From positions 124,001 through 188,000 of the forward strand of contig OW569355.1 of NCBI GenBank assembly GCA_937625935.1: 64,000 nucleotides of DNA, written 5' to 3'. Origin of the DNA: Tetramitus jugosus (Eukaryota > Heterolobosea > Eutetramitea > Acrasida > Vahlkampfiidae). The notes beneath the pieces were generated by a model. The model did no database searches. It saw only the letters and a program-made list of their open reading frames with translations, and was not told the origin of the DNA. Of this stretch, positions 21,601 through 31,815 are shown piece by piece. The position numbers and the translations under genes were made by a program. The first letter of the stretch is position 1. The number at the start of each line of letters is the position of its first letter.

Positions 21601-22011
21601 AAATACCCTTGAATGGTTCTCAACAGTCTCCCCCACTACTCAGTAGTCAGACATCTGTTGGAAAACCATCATCATCTGCATCCGTGCAAACGGGAGTTGT
21701 GAGCAACTCGTCCACCGAGAGCATGGGCCCAAAGACTGCCACAAGTAATAGTTCACAGTCCTCGGTCAACACAGTCACCTCTCCAACCAATCAACAGTAC
21801 CTGAGTCAAAAGAATGCAACTATATCAAACACGAAATTCGGTACTGATCGATCAAGCACGAAGGATGTAACTGGATCGTAAGTCTGATTGGCACACGACA
21901 ACGATGAGATGACTTTGCTACGTAGATGGACAAATAGGATTGCCGTCAGACTCTTAGCTAATATTTATTTGTTTCTGCAGCTATGCTCCACCTGTAAAAG
22001 CGAACCTCTAA
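18608..22011 (+). CDS. WNK-family protein kinase with OSR1_C-like domain, five exons
   Basis: Exons are 18608-18652, 18747-19000, 19152-19699, 19810-21877 and 21981-22011, joined by introns of 94, 151, 110 and 103 bp (donors GTATGT, GTATGT, GTACGT, GTAAGT). The 981-residue product starts [23 protein letters not shown] kinases lack the usual beta-3 lysine; here the position reads EVAWNQV with Asn, which is diagnostic. [10 protein letters not shown] and GDLGLS follow, then [10 protein letters not shown]. After the kinase domain (about 12-280) a WNK/OSR1_C-type autoinhibitory domain is seen ([20 protein letters not shown], about 375-430). The long tail is Ser/Thr/Asn-rich with a short charged coiled coil near 650-680. 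WNKs sense chloride and osmotic state. Confidence 0.92.
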
Positions 22012-22270
22012 CAACTGTCCCTGTAAAATATACCAAACAATCAAACTCTTCTTCTGCCCATTGTATCTCATGCCATTTTGTCCGAGACCGAGACTTCGGA
22101 GAGTTCTCCAACTCATCCATCAATTGTTTTGACTATTTCCCCGAGACACTTGAAGCTCGTTATCAAAAACATTCGGTCGGCATGGGTTTATCTCCTTGAG
22201 CATCCCACTAACAACACAGGATAGAGAGCACCAACACACACATTTATCATCATCATCGTCATCGATTCAC

Positions 22271-24049
22271 ATGTTTTCTAGAATGAGTTTCTTTCCCAGC
22301 CTGAACACCCGAAAGGATGCCGAGAGAGACACTCAAGAATTTGTCACACAGCTGTCACAACAACAACAACAGCAAAAGACGACGCATATCCATCATCATC
22401 ACGAAAGAATTGACGATGACACGAGTAGCATCGGAACAGACACCTTATCTGATCCATCTCCCAACACTCAACAACAACAACAACGAAATCACCGAACACA
22501 CTCCTTTTCCTTCTTTTCCTCTCACTTTTATCGAAATAACGGTACGAGTACTCTACAGACAAACACAACAAAGAATCGAATGAAGGATCATGTGAAGAAC
22601 ATGCTCAAAAACGAAACTCAAAAATCATCTTCACTGCTCGATCCATCGAATGTGACTTCACCGAATCAAACAGCATCTCCATCGACGAGTACAGCATCAT
22701 CGGACTCACCTCTCTCTTCATCGCCACTGTTGTACGTGTCAAGTGCTCAGTCACAACATCAACAACAGCATCGGAATTATGGTGCAGTGGATGATCAACA
22801 CATTATGACATCGTCAACACGTTCGTTGCTTTCTGTGCCGATGAATCATCATGGAAGGAATCGATCCTTGTCTGATGATGTTACGAATCGAATTCAAAAA
22901 CCTCACAATAATCATAATAATCCAAATAATAACAGTAGTAATAATCATAACAATAGTAGTAATAGTAATAATAGTCAATCAGTCAGCATGCTCAACGATT
23001 CACTAAAGAAGCAACAGTATCAGTTTGATATTGTTCGGTTGATTGCCAATGGTGGATTCTCTCGTGTCTATGAAGTCGAATGTTTGACAGGTAGTCCAAT
23101 CACTGGTCGAATGGCAGTCAAGGAACTCTTGTTACTGAATAACAGTAGCAATGACAGTGAAAATGACAATAATAATAATAATAATAAGAGCGACAGTGCC
23201 ATTAATGGGAGCAGTAATAACAATAAAGGCGACCAAAAGGCGACAAGGAATCACCCTGTTCGAAACGAGATTCAAATGACATTGACCGAGCGAGTCCAGG
23301 AGGAAATTAAAGTGTTTCAACACTTGTCTCAACATGAGAATGTTGTCACGTATTTTGACTCGTATATTGATCATGAGAAGGGAGTCGTGTTTATTTTTCA
23401 AGAGCTGTGCGATATGAATCTAAAGACTTGTATAGAAACACAAATGGATCGCATATCGGATCTTATATTGTTAGATTGGTGCCGTACGATTGCAAGAGTG
23501 TTGGTCTATGTGCACGAACAAGGCTACATTCACCGAGACATTAAACCTGCAAATATTTTGTTCAAGAGAATGCCGGATCCAAGCAATCCGACTCGAAAGA
23601 AACTTGTACTGAAGTTGTGTGATTTCGGTTTGAGTAAGAATATCGTTCAATCGGATGCAAAGACAAATGTGGGGTCTGCGTGCTTTATTGCACCAGAAGT
23701 GTCGAGAAAGAACAACAATTCACAACACAATTATAATCAACTCTTTAATAACAATACCAGCTCTATGCAGGGCACTAGGAGAAAGTACACAAACAAGTGT
23801 GATGTTTGGAGTTTTGGCGTTTTGGTGTATCAGTTAGTCGGCAGGATTGGAAATGAGATGAATTTACCGGACTTTGAGCGGTTGTTACAGGAGAAGCCAA
23901 AGGTGCTAGAAAACAGTAAGCATCTCAAGACAGCTCTAATGAATCCCGATCATGTATTACACAAGTTAGCACTAGTTTGTGTTCGGTGTCTTCAACTGAA
24001 CCCTGATGATCGACCATCGGCAGAAGAAATAAATACTACAATTGGTTAA
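22271..24049 (+). CDS. Serine/threonine protein kinase with Asn-rich inserts
   Basis: From ATG 22271 the protein has 592 residues. The first 230 are low complexity (Gln, His, Ser, Asn). The kinase domain then shows ANGGFSRVYEV (Gly loop), MAVKELLLL (catalytic Lys), a 45-residue Asn-rich insert in the N-lobe, IHRDIKPANIL, CDFGLSK and a GSACFIAPE segment. A second Asn-rich insert follows APE. All catalytic residues are present. The domain is closest to the broad NEK/PEK-like groups, but I cannot assign a subfamily. The frame is open 75 bases upstream without an ATG. The gene lies 259 bp after the WNK gene on the same strand and ends 56 bp from the next, convergent gene. Confidence 0.85.
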   Translation: MFSRMSFFPSLNTRKDAERDTQEFVTQLSQQQQQQKTTHIHHHHERIDDDTSSIGTDTLSDPSPNTQQQQQRNHRTHSFSFFSSHFYRNNGTSTLQTNTTKNRMKDHVKNMLKNETQKSSSLLDPSNVTSPNQTASPSTSTASSDSPLSSSPLLYVSSAQSQHQQQHRNYGAVDDQHIMTSSTRSLLSVPMNHHGRNRSLSDDVTNRIQKPHNNHNNPNNNSSNNHNNSSNSNNSQSVSMLNDSLKKQQYQFDIVRLIANGGFSRVYEVECLTGSPITGRMAVKELLLLNNSSNDSENDNNNNNNKSDSAINGSSNNNKGDQKATRNHPVRNEIQMTLTERVQEEIKVFQHLSQHENVVTYFDSYIDHEKGVVFIFQELCDMNLKTCIETQMDRISDLILLDWCRTIARVLVYVHEQGYIHRDIKPANILFKRMPDPSNPTRKKLVLKLCDFGLSKNIVQSDAKTNVGSACFIAPEVSRKNNNSQHNYNQLFNNNTSSMQGTRRKYTNKCDVWSFGVLVYQLVGRIGNEMNLPDFERLLQEKPKVLENSKHLKTALMNPDHVLHKLALVCVRCLQLNPDDRPSAEEINTTIG

Positions 24050-24105
24050 TTGGTAAGATCTTCATGTATGTACTTCACCCAATTTTTGTGAGAGTTCCAG
24101 CAGTT

Positions 24106-25737
24106 CTAACTCGCACATGATAAACGATAGGCATGTCCAACTTTCATTTCTTCGCAAGTTCTACTGTCTTCAATATTGTCAAACAAGAGAGATTTAGCGA
24201 TTGGACTTGCGTTGGTTTCTGTGCTCCTTTGAGGAAAAGAAGCCAAATCCCGAATAGTCGTATGAAAGTCTCTAATATTGACCAATCGTTTTGCATTTTT
24301 CTTCAGTTGATCTGTTGCTGCATAACGGGGAAGAATTAGTGCTGCAAATGGTCGGTTGTGCTCCCGCTGAGCTTGCGTCTCATTCACCTTAAAAAGAGGT
24401 CCGTAGTGCAGTCCATGATCAGCCATTAAAAGAACAGCCGTGTGTTGCAATCTCTTTGATTTATGTAGCCACTTGAGGTATCCTTTGAGATCCGGATCAA
24501 GCATCAATACTTGATTACCACGGGAGTCATGCGACTCATCGTGAACTGTCATCAAGAACTTGGGGACATCATGATATTGCCGAACGAACGATCTCGCAAA
24601 CTCAAATATATGCGTACTCATGAACTTGTTTCCTACGCATGGGCATTTATCTGGGTCGTACTCAAATGTATTACCTAATTTCCTACCAACCCAATCCAAT
24701 ACTCGGTGAAAATGAGGATACACATCATAAGTTAAGTTTAGATTACGATATCCGTAAATTTTTCCTGCTGTTTTGGGCGAGTCAGCAACATCCTCCCCAA
24801 CCGATGAAACATAACCCATATGTTTCAAATGATCCCAAAGCAGTGGGACAGTGACAGGTCCTCCTAGTAGTCTTCCTTCTGTCTTCCATAGAAATTGTTC
24901 GTAAGAGCCACCGTCTGTGAGATTCAGTTCAATGTCCATCCCCGTGGAGAACTGAAACATGTTAGGAGGAGAATTTTTTGCAAGAACTTGATACTGCTCC
25001 ATTTCTACCACGCTGACATCCTTTGTTTTTCTCAGTTCATCCAAGTACTGTTTCGTATGGGCAAAATGTCTATGAAAAAAGTCTCTACCTGTGGAATCCA
25101 GTACGATGACATGAATGTCGAGTGGTTTACTCCTTATTGAATTTGAATCGTTACTGAATGAGTTCGTGTAGCTCCTTAGTGCCTCCCTTTGTCTCGAAAC
25201 CAATTGTTCATCTCGAACCACCTGAGTGAAGAAAGAATGATAGCTCACTCTGTTCTCTAAGTCAACACATGCGGTCTGGATCACTTCCATTCCTTTCACT
25301 GACAATGGCTTGTTATCTGTGTATAGGTCTTCAGGAAACAGAACCCAGAGTCGATCATCAACCAATTCAGGGATAAAGGTTGTGCTGTTGTAAACAAAGG
25401 GAACATGAGAATTCTTGAAACATTTCATACGAATGACTTGTAACTGGGAATCAAACCATGTATGGGTGGGTGTACATTCTCCTTGATACTTATCGCTAGT
25501 TCGCTTCTGATACAATATGTCATAGTGCTCAAAACTGCAAGTGGAGTTTGCTTCTGTCTTCAGAATTGCCCACAAATCTTCTAGTGGTAGATCATAGATA
25601 TCAAACCGAGAAGATTCTTGAGTCAAGAGTAGGCGAGGATAGTACCCAAATAAGTGAAGTATCAAAACCACTGTCAAAGTGACGAGCAAAATCTTTGCTC
25701 GTCGAGTAGGTTGAGTTATTCTTGGTACGTGTTTCAT
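24106..25737 (-). CDS. DUF229 type II membrane protein (sulfatase/alkaline phosphatase fold)
   Basis: From ATG 25737 the protein has 543 residues. A single transmembrane anchor lies near residues 15-35 (ILLVTLTVVLILHLFGYY) after a basic N-terminus, giving type II topology. The large lumenal or outside part has DUF229 features: IHVIVLDSTGRDFFHRHF (nucleophile region with Ser/Thr), MFQFSTGMDIE, FLMTVHDESHDSRG and VLLMADHGLHYGP, which hold the metal-binding Asp and His residues. Several N-glycosylation sequons occur. The family is common in animals and amoebae, but its substrate is unknown. The frame extends upstream without an ATG after a TTTAG that could be a splice acceptor, so a short first exon is possible. 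Confidence 0.8.
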   Translation of the reverse strand: MKHVPRITQPTRRAKILLVTLTVVLILHLFGYYPRLLLTQESSRFDIYDLPLEDLWAILKTEANSTCSFEHYDILYQKRTSDKYQGECTPTHTWFDSQLQVIRMKCFKNSHVPFVYNSTTFIPELVDDRLWVLFPEDLYTDNKPLSVKGMEVIQTACVDLENRVSYHSFFTQVVRDEQLVSRQREALRSYTNSFSNDSNSIRSKPLDIHVIVLDSTGRDFFHRHFAHTKQYLDELRKTKDVSVVEMEQYQVLAKNSPPNMFQFSTGMDIELNLTDGGSYEQFLWKTEGRLLGGPVTVPLLWDHLKHMGYVSSVGEDVADSPKTAGKIYGYRNLNLTYDVYPHFHRVLDWVGRKLGNTFEYDPDKCPCVGNKFMSTHIFEFARSFVRQYHDVPKFLMTVHDESHDSRGNQVLMLDPDLKGYLKWLHKSKRLQHTAVLLMADHGLHYGPLFKVNETQAQREHNRPFAALILPRYAATDQLKKNAKRLVNIRDFHTTIRDLASFPQRSTETNASPIAKSLLFDNIEDSRTCEEMKVGHAYRLSCAS

Positions 25738-26675
25738 TCTCGTTAGTTGTTTCTGTTGTTTAATCGCTGCCAACAAGGAAACCTAAAGCAACTCGCGTAT
25801 TGCTTAATGAACTTCCCGTGGTGGGGTACCAAAATTATGAAAAGGAATTCATGATTGTCTTCTAAAACACGAATATGTAGGGATGATGTGAAGATCTGGT
25901 TTTTTCCATTCGCGGATGTCGGTAGGACTAATCAGGCTTGAATTCCCTGAGTGGTCAACTTAGGCTATTTGAATGGGTTCAGGTTTTGTTTTGGGGCTTT
26001 TTTTTCGCTAAATACAAGAACTAGGTTTCCATAAGACCAAAAAAGTGCCAATACGAGAATACAATAATTGTGCAATGTCGATCGACTTTCAAGTTTCACA
26101 TCTGGTTGCCATGGTAGAGGCTCTCTTGAAGGACAATGTGGATCTCCAAGGAGCTAAAGCTAAAGCTAAGGAATCTCACCAACAATCCCAACTTGTTGCT
26201 TGAAGAAGACGATGACGGGAAGAAAAAGAAAGCAAGGAAGAAAGGGAATGGAAGAATTCGCCTCTTCTGACACTCCGCAGGATTAGGGAATGCCTGTAGA
26301 TGAGTGTATCGATTGTTGCTTTGAGAAAACCATTCCACATACGTGTCTCTAGCCAAAACGTAGTCTCAACTGTGCACATATATTTGCCAGCTGTTGGATA
26401 ATAACTGGAGTGGTGTGAACTGGTCACCAAAGAAGATGAAAATACATGACACTTCTGTTGAATAAAAAATCTCTTAACTGAATGATGACTTTCATCATTT
26501 TCATGCTTCCTCACACCATTTGTTCTTTCGGAAACTGGTGCGGTGCGCCAATTTTGATTGTCAACATATTTTTACTCCAACAACTCTTCCAACATCAAAA
26601 AACAAGTACCGTTCAAACAACAAGACAACAATGCAAACACCAAAATGATAGTAATACATTCATTTATTCACGAAT
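25738..26675. other. Gene-poor stretch with a small ORF pair and a SKP1 tail fragment
   Basis: A plus-strand ATG at 26075 opens 42 codons (MSIDFQVSHLVAMVEALLKD at the start) that stop at 26203. A second frame then continues with a Glu/Asp/Lys-rich stretch to 26270, which looks like a frameshifted small gene or fragment. At 26501-26524 the minus strand repeats the last codons of SKP1. Elsewhere I see no supported gene. Confidence 0.35.
26501..26524 (-). pseudogene. Detached copy of the SKP1 C-terminal codons
   Basis: The minus strand reads NKWCEEA followed by a stop, identical in protein to the end of SKP1 at 26676-26699. Three bases differ in these 24, and all three are synonymous third positions. 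The preceding codons (FRK) only vaguely resemble SKP1, and no other SKP1 sequence is visible nearby. It looks like the remains of a second SKP1 copy placed downstream of the intact gene. Confidence 0.55.
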
Positions 26676-27182
26676 TCATGCCTCCTCGCACCATTTATTC
26701 TCCTCGCGAATCTTTGCTTCTTCTTCAGGAGTAAAGTCATTCTCAATACCAAACATTTCTCTAATTTGTTCTGGTGACTTACCCTTGATCATGGAAGCAA
26801 CCTTGGCGCATGTCAAGTCCAACAAGTCCTTAATGTTCAGGTAGTTGGCAGCCATGATGAGTTCAATCAATAGGGATTGATCAATCTCCAAAAACTTCTT
26901 GTCCCAATCACAAATCACATCCTCAATCTTTCCCTTGAGTGGCTTTTCGATTTCTTCAGCTGGGTTCTTGTGGTGGTATTGACAGTATTCAATCACCTTT
27001 TGCAATGGCTTGGAGTCAACGTTTGGGACTGGAATAGTTTGTGTCTCATCATCTTCTTCGTCTCCTTCTTCAAGCATGTCCTTGACCAAGTGAGACATTT
27101 GAATGACTTCCTTGTCAACTTTGAATTTTTGTCCGTCCTTGGATAGGAGTTCAACTTGCACGGTTTCCTTGTCGTCTGCCAT
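26676..27182 (-). CDS. SKP1: SKP1, SCF ubiquitin ligase adaptor
   Basis: The 168-residue protein is SKP1 over its whole length. It has the BTB/POZ-like N-terminal fold (VELLSKDGQKFKVDKEVIQM), the acidic loop, the VIEYCQYHHKNP segment, the LIMAANYLNIKDLLDLTC helix and the C-terminal F-box-binding helices ending NDFTPEEEAKIREENKWCEEA. SKP1 links cullin-1 to F-box substrate receptors in cytosol and nucleus. There is no intron. An F-box ORF is present elsewhere in this window (59492-59833), consistent with an SCF system. The ATG at 27182 gives the normal family length. Confidence 0.97.
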   Translation of the reverse strand: MADDKETVQVELLSKDGQKFKVDKEVIQMSHLVKDMLEEGDEEDDETQTIPVPNVDSKPLQKVIEYCQYHHKNPAEEIEKPLKGKIEDVICDWDKKFLEIDQSLLIELIMAANYLNIKDLLDLTCAKVASMIKGKSPEQIREMFGIENDFTPEEEAKIREENKWCEEA

Positions 27183-27394
27183 TCTTGTGATTTTTGTTCT
27201 GTGTGTTGGTGTGTTTTGTGATTTTTTCTCTTTTGCTACAATTTAATGGAGGTTGGTGTGAATAGAGTTCGTGACCGACAATTCCAACCCAACTTTACAA
27301 AAAAAATATTACAAAAAAGATTTTGTTCGGATGAGAGTTCTCTCGAACTGCGAAGACGTCATTCAAATACAAAATCGAATCATCACAAAACAAC

Positions 27395-28053
27395 ATGACC
27401 CTTGTTTTGGACGAATTTTTGTTCTGGAGAAACTCTCGTCGTGTACCATCATCCAAGATTTCTACACGAGAGCGACCTCAGAATGCAGACCTGAAGGTTA
27501 TCAGAGGCAGTCGTTGTTCTTCAAGGACAATTTCTGCAGCACGTGATGGAGATGCAAAAAGCTTTTCCTTTGGTCCCAGCGATAATCGCTCCAAGAGAGA
27601 AAAGCTTTGGCATCAGAGTAAGAATGCCGACGGTAAGAAGAGTTTCAAAGAAACTCACGACTGCAACGAACCAACAACATGGGACGTATTCCAAGAGGAG
27701 AAGTCGTACATAGAACACTTCAATGAGTCTCACCCAGTCAACCCGGATCTACCATTGCAATACAACTCACTTTCATTTAGATTAGAGTGTGGTTTGTCGC
27801 CAAACGAAGAGACCTCCATTTCAATCAAGACGTTGACGACATCTTTCATTTTTCATCCGACCGCTCAATCAGTTTTTTATCCGATAGCAGTTTTCTTGAC
27901 GACTACAGTGATGACGAGCTATGGCGGGGAATGAACTCTGTTTTGAACTTGTCGGACCGCGAACAAAAAAGAGGACATTTGGAGAATGAGTTGGATGAAT
28001 ACAAGAGTCAGTACAATTTTGATTTTGGTTTCTCTACAGAACACCAACATTGA
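27395..28053 (+). CDS. Unassigned protein, two frames probably joined by a short intron
   Basis: An ATG at 27395 opens a Ser/Arg-rich frame. From about 27760 a different frame looks more protein-like (acidic, with SFLDDYSDDELWRGM, ending near 28053). A 44-bp intron from 27734 (GTCAAC, after the CCA codon of SHP) to 27777 (CATTTAG) joins them in phase, but its donor is poor. Alternatively the locus has a frameshift. A third frame (to 28168) also looks coding and could be a last exon after TTTCTCTACAG. I do not recognise a family. Confidence 0.4.
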
Positions 28054-28329
28054 TGCATTTGCTCTGGTGCCACATTGGAGAGAATGGTTTCACAATTTAA
28101 GTTGCGACTTGACCCCGTCTCGATTCACAGAATGCAGATGTCTGGCTACAGTCGCAGGCGATAACTGATATAATTTTCTCTCTTGGAATGGGATCTCATT
28201 CCTCGTGTGAATTAGAGACCAAGAGTTTCTAGCTTAATAAAACTAGACTCAAAAGGATGAGGTTTTCGTTCAACAAAAGTACATGGCGGACAAAAGATCT
28301 TCTTTCTCCCAAACTAACTACAGTCAAGA

Positions 28330-30770
28330 ATGGCAAGTACCCTTCAGGTGAACAACGGGAGTGAATTGATTCAAGTCAGTGTCAATGCCTCTGCACTTCT
28401 ACAAACTCTTCAAGAAATACTCACCAAGGTGAATGACCAAGAGACCTTTCTTTCTCTATTGAAGAGAAAAGAAGCGAGCAATCAAATCAGTGGAACGAAG
28501 GAAGAACTTGAAGAGCTAAAACAAGAGATTCAAGGATTGCAATCCGAGAATATTCTATACAAGGAGAGAGTTCATGACCTCGAACGGAGAGTGGAGGAGA
28601 TGTCAACTGATTCCAAAGTGAGAGCCGAGCGACATCATGAGGAGATAAGAGAAATGTACACAAAAATTCGAATAGAGAGAGAGAATATGAACACTATCGT
28701 TCAACAAACGAAACAGGAGGTAGAGGCGACAATAGAAACACAAACTACAGACTTTGATGTTAAACTTAGGACGACGCAACGAGAACTTGAAGTAGCTATA
28801 TCTCGGGAGGTTCGGTCACACATAGGAACCGCAAGCGCAGAGTTGAAGCATGGGATAGAAGCGGTGAGAGATATGGTACGATCAACATCGAAGAAGATTG
28901 TTAATTTAGAAGAAGATATTGAACAAGTAAGATATGATCTCCCATTGATCAGTAAAGAGATATCAGCTGAGTTGGATGATATTCGACAGGAAATGAGTAT
29001 TCAACATCGTGAGATAAAGAGAGAAAACGATTCTAATCTATCCAAGATAAGAAAAATGTATGATATTATGCAACTTGATGTGGAGGCTTTGAATGAAGAG
29101 AGAACCGTGAACTCTCACATGTTATCTCAAACGACCTTGTTTCAGACTCAGTATATACATTCTCATACAGCAGCTGAAGTCGAGAAACCAGTCAATAATC
29201 ATCTGAACTCTCCCTTGCCCCAGAAAAATATTCCAGTGAACATGAACAGGCTTACCAAAGAAAAGAATGGAGAGACTGTCGTTCAGAACATTGATATCAA
29301 AACAGATTTAACGTCACAGTCAATATCTACCACTAGCCAGGATGATACACTTCCAGGAACTAAAGTACAGGATTTCATCGCTCCTTTGGAAAAAACAATT
29401 CTACGAGCAGAACCTAAACCTGTTACAAAAGATACAATACTCTCCCCATTGATAGAGAAGCGAAATGAAGACCAAGAGATGGAGTTAAAAACAAATCCTT
29501 CTATAGAACACCAAGTAATCTCAAAACACATTGTAATAGAGGAACTTTCAAGAGAATCAACCGAACCTCGACCTAACCTAAGTCATGGATCACTCATCGG
29601 ATTAACACCCAAAACAAATCAACATCCTTTGGAAACCAATAACACCGTCAAGATGATGTTGAATACTCCAACATTTGTTGAACTGAAGCGTCAAATAGAC
29701 GGTCAGATAATGCAACTCCGCGTGGATCAAGACGTATTCCAAAATCGTATCGAATCAGAGTTCCAAAAGAGTGCAAGAGACAACAAGGAGTTGTTCCATA
29801 AGTTTGCAACGAAGAATGATCTGGCAAAGGTGTTCCAATATGAATCTAGTATAAATGATATGAAGGGTAGGTATTCATCAGTCTTGTTTAGAAGTGGTAA
29901 AATACTAATTAGAACAACTATTCAGATCTGATTCGAAAGCATGAGAGAAACCTTGACCATATTTATTCAAATTACTGGTCCAAAGAACAAGTATGGGATG
30001 CCCTTCGACTCAAGGCAGATGAGAAAAACTTAGATTTGAAGGCCGACAGGAAGTTTGTGAATGGCTTGTTTGACTACTTGAATGAAAAGATAAACGCAAT
30101 GACTGGGGATACTGAGTCAAGCGATAAGCTATTAGATGCTATTCAGACACTCGAGAGTCAACTTCATCAGAAAGCTAATCTATCTGATTTGATTGAGATA
30201 GAAAAATCTCAATATCAAACAATAGGATATGGTCAAGGCACTAACATCGTATCAGAACCTCCTCTCTTGTTGAATAGAAGTGATATATTTAATGATGTGG
30301 CCGAGTCAAAATCTTACAAATGTTTAAGTTGCAATCGCCCTCTTTCACCAAGGCAGAGATCTCCACCGAAGGATCTAACACACCGATCTCCACGAAAAAG
30401 CTCAAGACTAGAAGTATCAAGTAACAATGAGGGACAACCAGAAACCTTGATCAACTCATGGACTGGCAATGAAGACGAAGAAATTAATAGCATTCAGAAG
30501 TCTCAGATTCTTAAACTGAATTTGTCCAAGTTGCATGAGAAAGAAAATACAATAGCCCCAACTCCACCGAAATCAGCACCTTCTTCGGGTCGGATGAAAC
30601 GATCCGCATCGTCCGGAGACTATACGAGGAGAAACAATAGTGATAGTGAAACGCTCCGAGGACCAAATGACTCCTCATATCGAGTATCATCAAATTCAGT
30701 CTCTAAACTTGCGAGGAGAAGGCAAATCCCTTCCTTTGATGATAATCCTTCTCGATTCCCACCACTCTAA
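28330..30770 (+). CDS. Coiled-coil protein with DUF4795-like C-terminal motif
   Basis: Exons 28330-29866 and 29926-30770 join across a 59-bp intron (donor GTAGGT, acceptor TTCAG, phase 1), giving 793 residues. Residues 20-280 are a long heptad coiled coil. A polar linker follows, then more helical sequence, and then the motif SYKCLSCNRPLSPRQRSP near residue 670. A C-L-S-C-D/N-R-P motif after a coiled coil is typical of DUF4795 proteins such as QRICH2 and C16orf96, which are sperm-flagellar in animals. A flagellar role is therefore likely but inferred. The Ser/Arg-rich tail is probably disordered. Its stop codon overlaps that of the convergent USB1 gene. Confidence 0.75.
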
Positions 30771-31747
30771 CAATTCCAGACAAATTTCTTGTTTCCACAG
30801 TACATCACAATGGATCGATCCCAGATCCATCGAACTGGAGGTTCCAGTGACGCTGTTGCCTCGTTTGTCCACTCGATAATTTGCTTTTCTGAAACATTTC
30901 CCATCGTATCATACTTTCCTACTGTAATGTGAACATTCCAATCATCTAATAGTTCAAAATATGGTTTCTGATTCTCGGGACTCACAAGCTTTCTCTGTAT
31001 TTCATGGACCAAACTCACGACAGGAGATTTTTCTTCGACATAGTGAACAAAATATAGAATATTGTTTGCACCTTGAATGTTCCTCAAAACACCTACACCC
31101 GATGTATTGAACTTTTGCATCGATTTGGCCCTGTTACTGTTACGAGCACGTTGGAGCTCTCTACTTACCTCGTACAAGATACGAGCAATCTCCAGACAAA
31201 TTGGATACGAAAACAGTTTCGTTGGTGTTATGGACACATGGATCTGATTTTCAGAAAGTAGTGTAATCTTTTTCTCCATGTGATGATTGCTCGCAGTTAA
31301 ACTTTGATCTTCACTGCCCAAGCGCACAGGCAAGTGAATGTATGTTGGCCACTGTCCTATACTTGAGTCAGATTGATCGATAGAGGTCCTTTGACTGCTC
31401 TGAAAACTTTTTGGCAGCTTTGGTCTCAAATCAGGCTTAAAGTTCTCAATGACCTCCCAACGCTGCTGCGTATGTGTTGCAACAATCGTACCAGAACTCG
31501 TTGTTTCCTCATCTCTCTCATCTTTGCCGCCATAATCATCGTTTGTGTTGCTTTCTGTTTGGATATGGATCTGATCCGCTTCCTCATCACTCTCATCATC
31601 GTCACTCTCTTCGTCATGACTGTGAGCCTTTTTGTCATGATCGAGTTTGATCCTCTTTCGTTGTGGAAAGTCCACTAGATTTTTCTCTGCAGTGTCATCA
31701 TCACTGCTCTCATCATAATAGTTTGAAACGACGGATGGTGTTTGCAT
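30767..31747 (-). CDS. USB1: USB1-type U6 snRNA phosphodiesterase
   Basis: From ATG 31747 the protein has 326 residues. The first 120 are acidic and polar. The 2H phosphoesterase domain follows: GQWPTYIHLPVRL marks its start, IHVSITPTKLF is the first H-x-S/T motif and WNVHITVGKYD the second. The terminal WDRSIVMYCGNKKFVWNC matches the end of USB1. USB1 trims the 3' oligoU tail of U6 snRNA in the nucleus. In the second motif the hydroxyl residue is Thr rather than Ser, which the family tolerates. The ATG lies 68 bp after the Fused stop on the same strand. Confidence 0.85.
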   Translation of the reverse strand: MQTPSVVSNYYDESSDDDTAEKNLVDFPQRKRIKLDHDKKAHSHDEESDDDESDEEADQIHIQTESNTNDDYGGKDERDEETTSSGTIVATHTQQRWEVIENFKPDLRPKLPKSFQSSQRTSIDQSDSSIGQWPTYIHLPVRLGSEDQSLTASNHHMEKKITLLSENQIHVSITPTKLFSYPICLEIARILYEVSRELQRARNSNRAKSMQKFNTSGVGVLRNIQGANNILYFVHYVEEKSPVVSLVHEIQRKLVSPENQKPYFELLDDWNVHITVGKYDTMGNVSEKQIIEWTNEATASLEPPVRWIWDRSIVMYCGNKKFVWNC

Positions 31748-31815
31748 GATCGTTTCAGTTTTTTGTTTTTTATTGATCTTGTCCCAAGTGGACAATTTAG
31801 GTGACAGGTCGGTGA

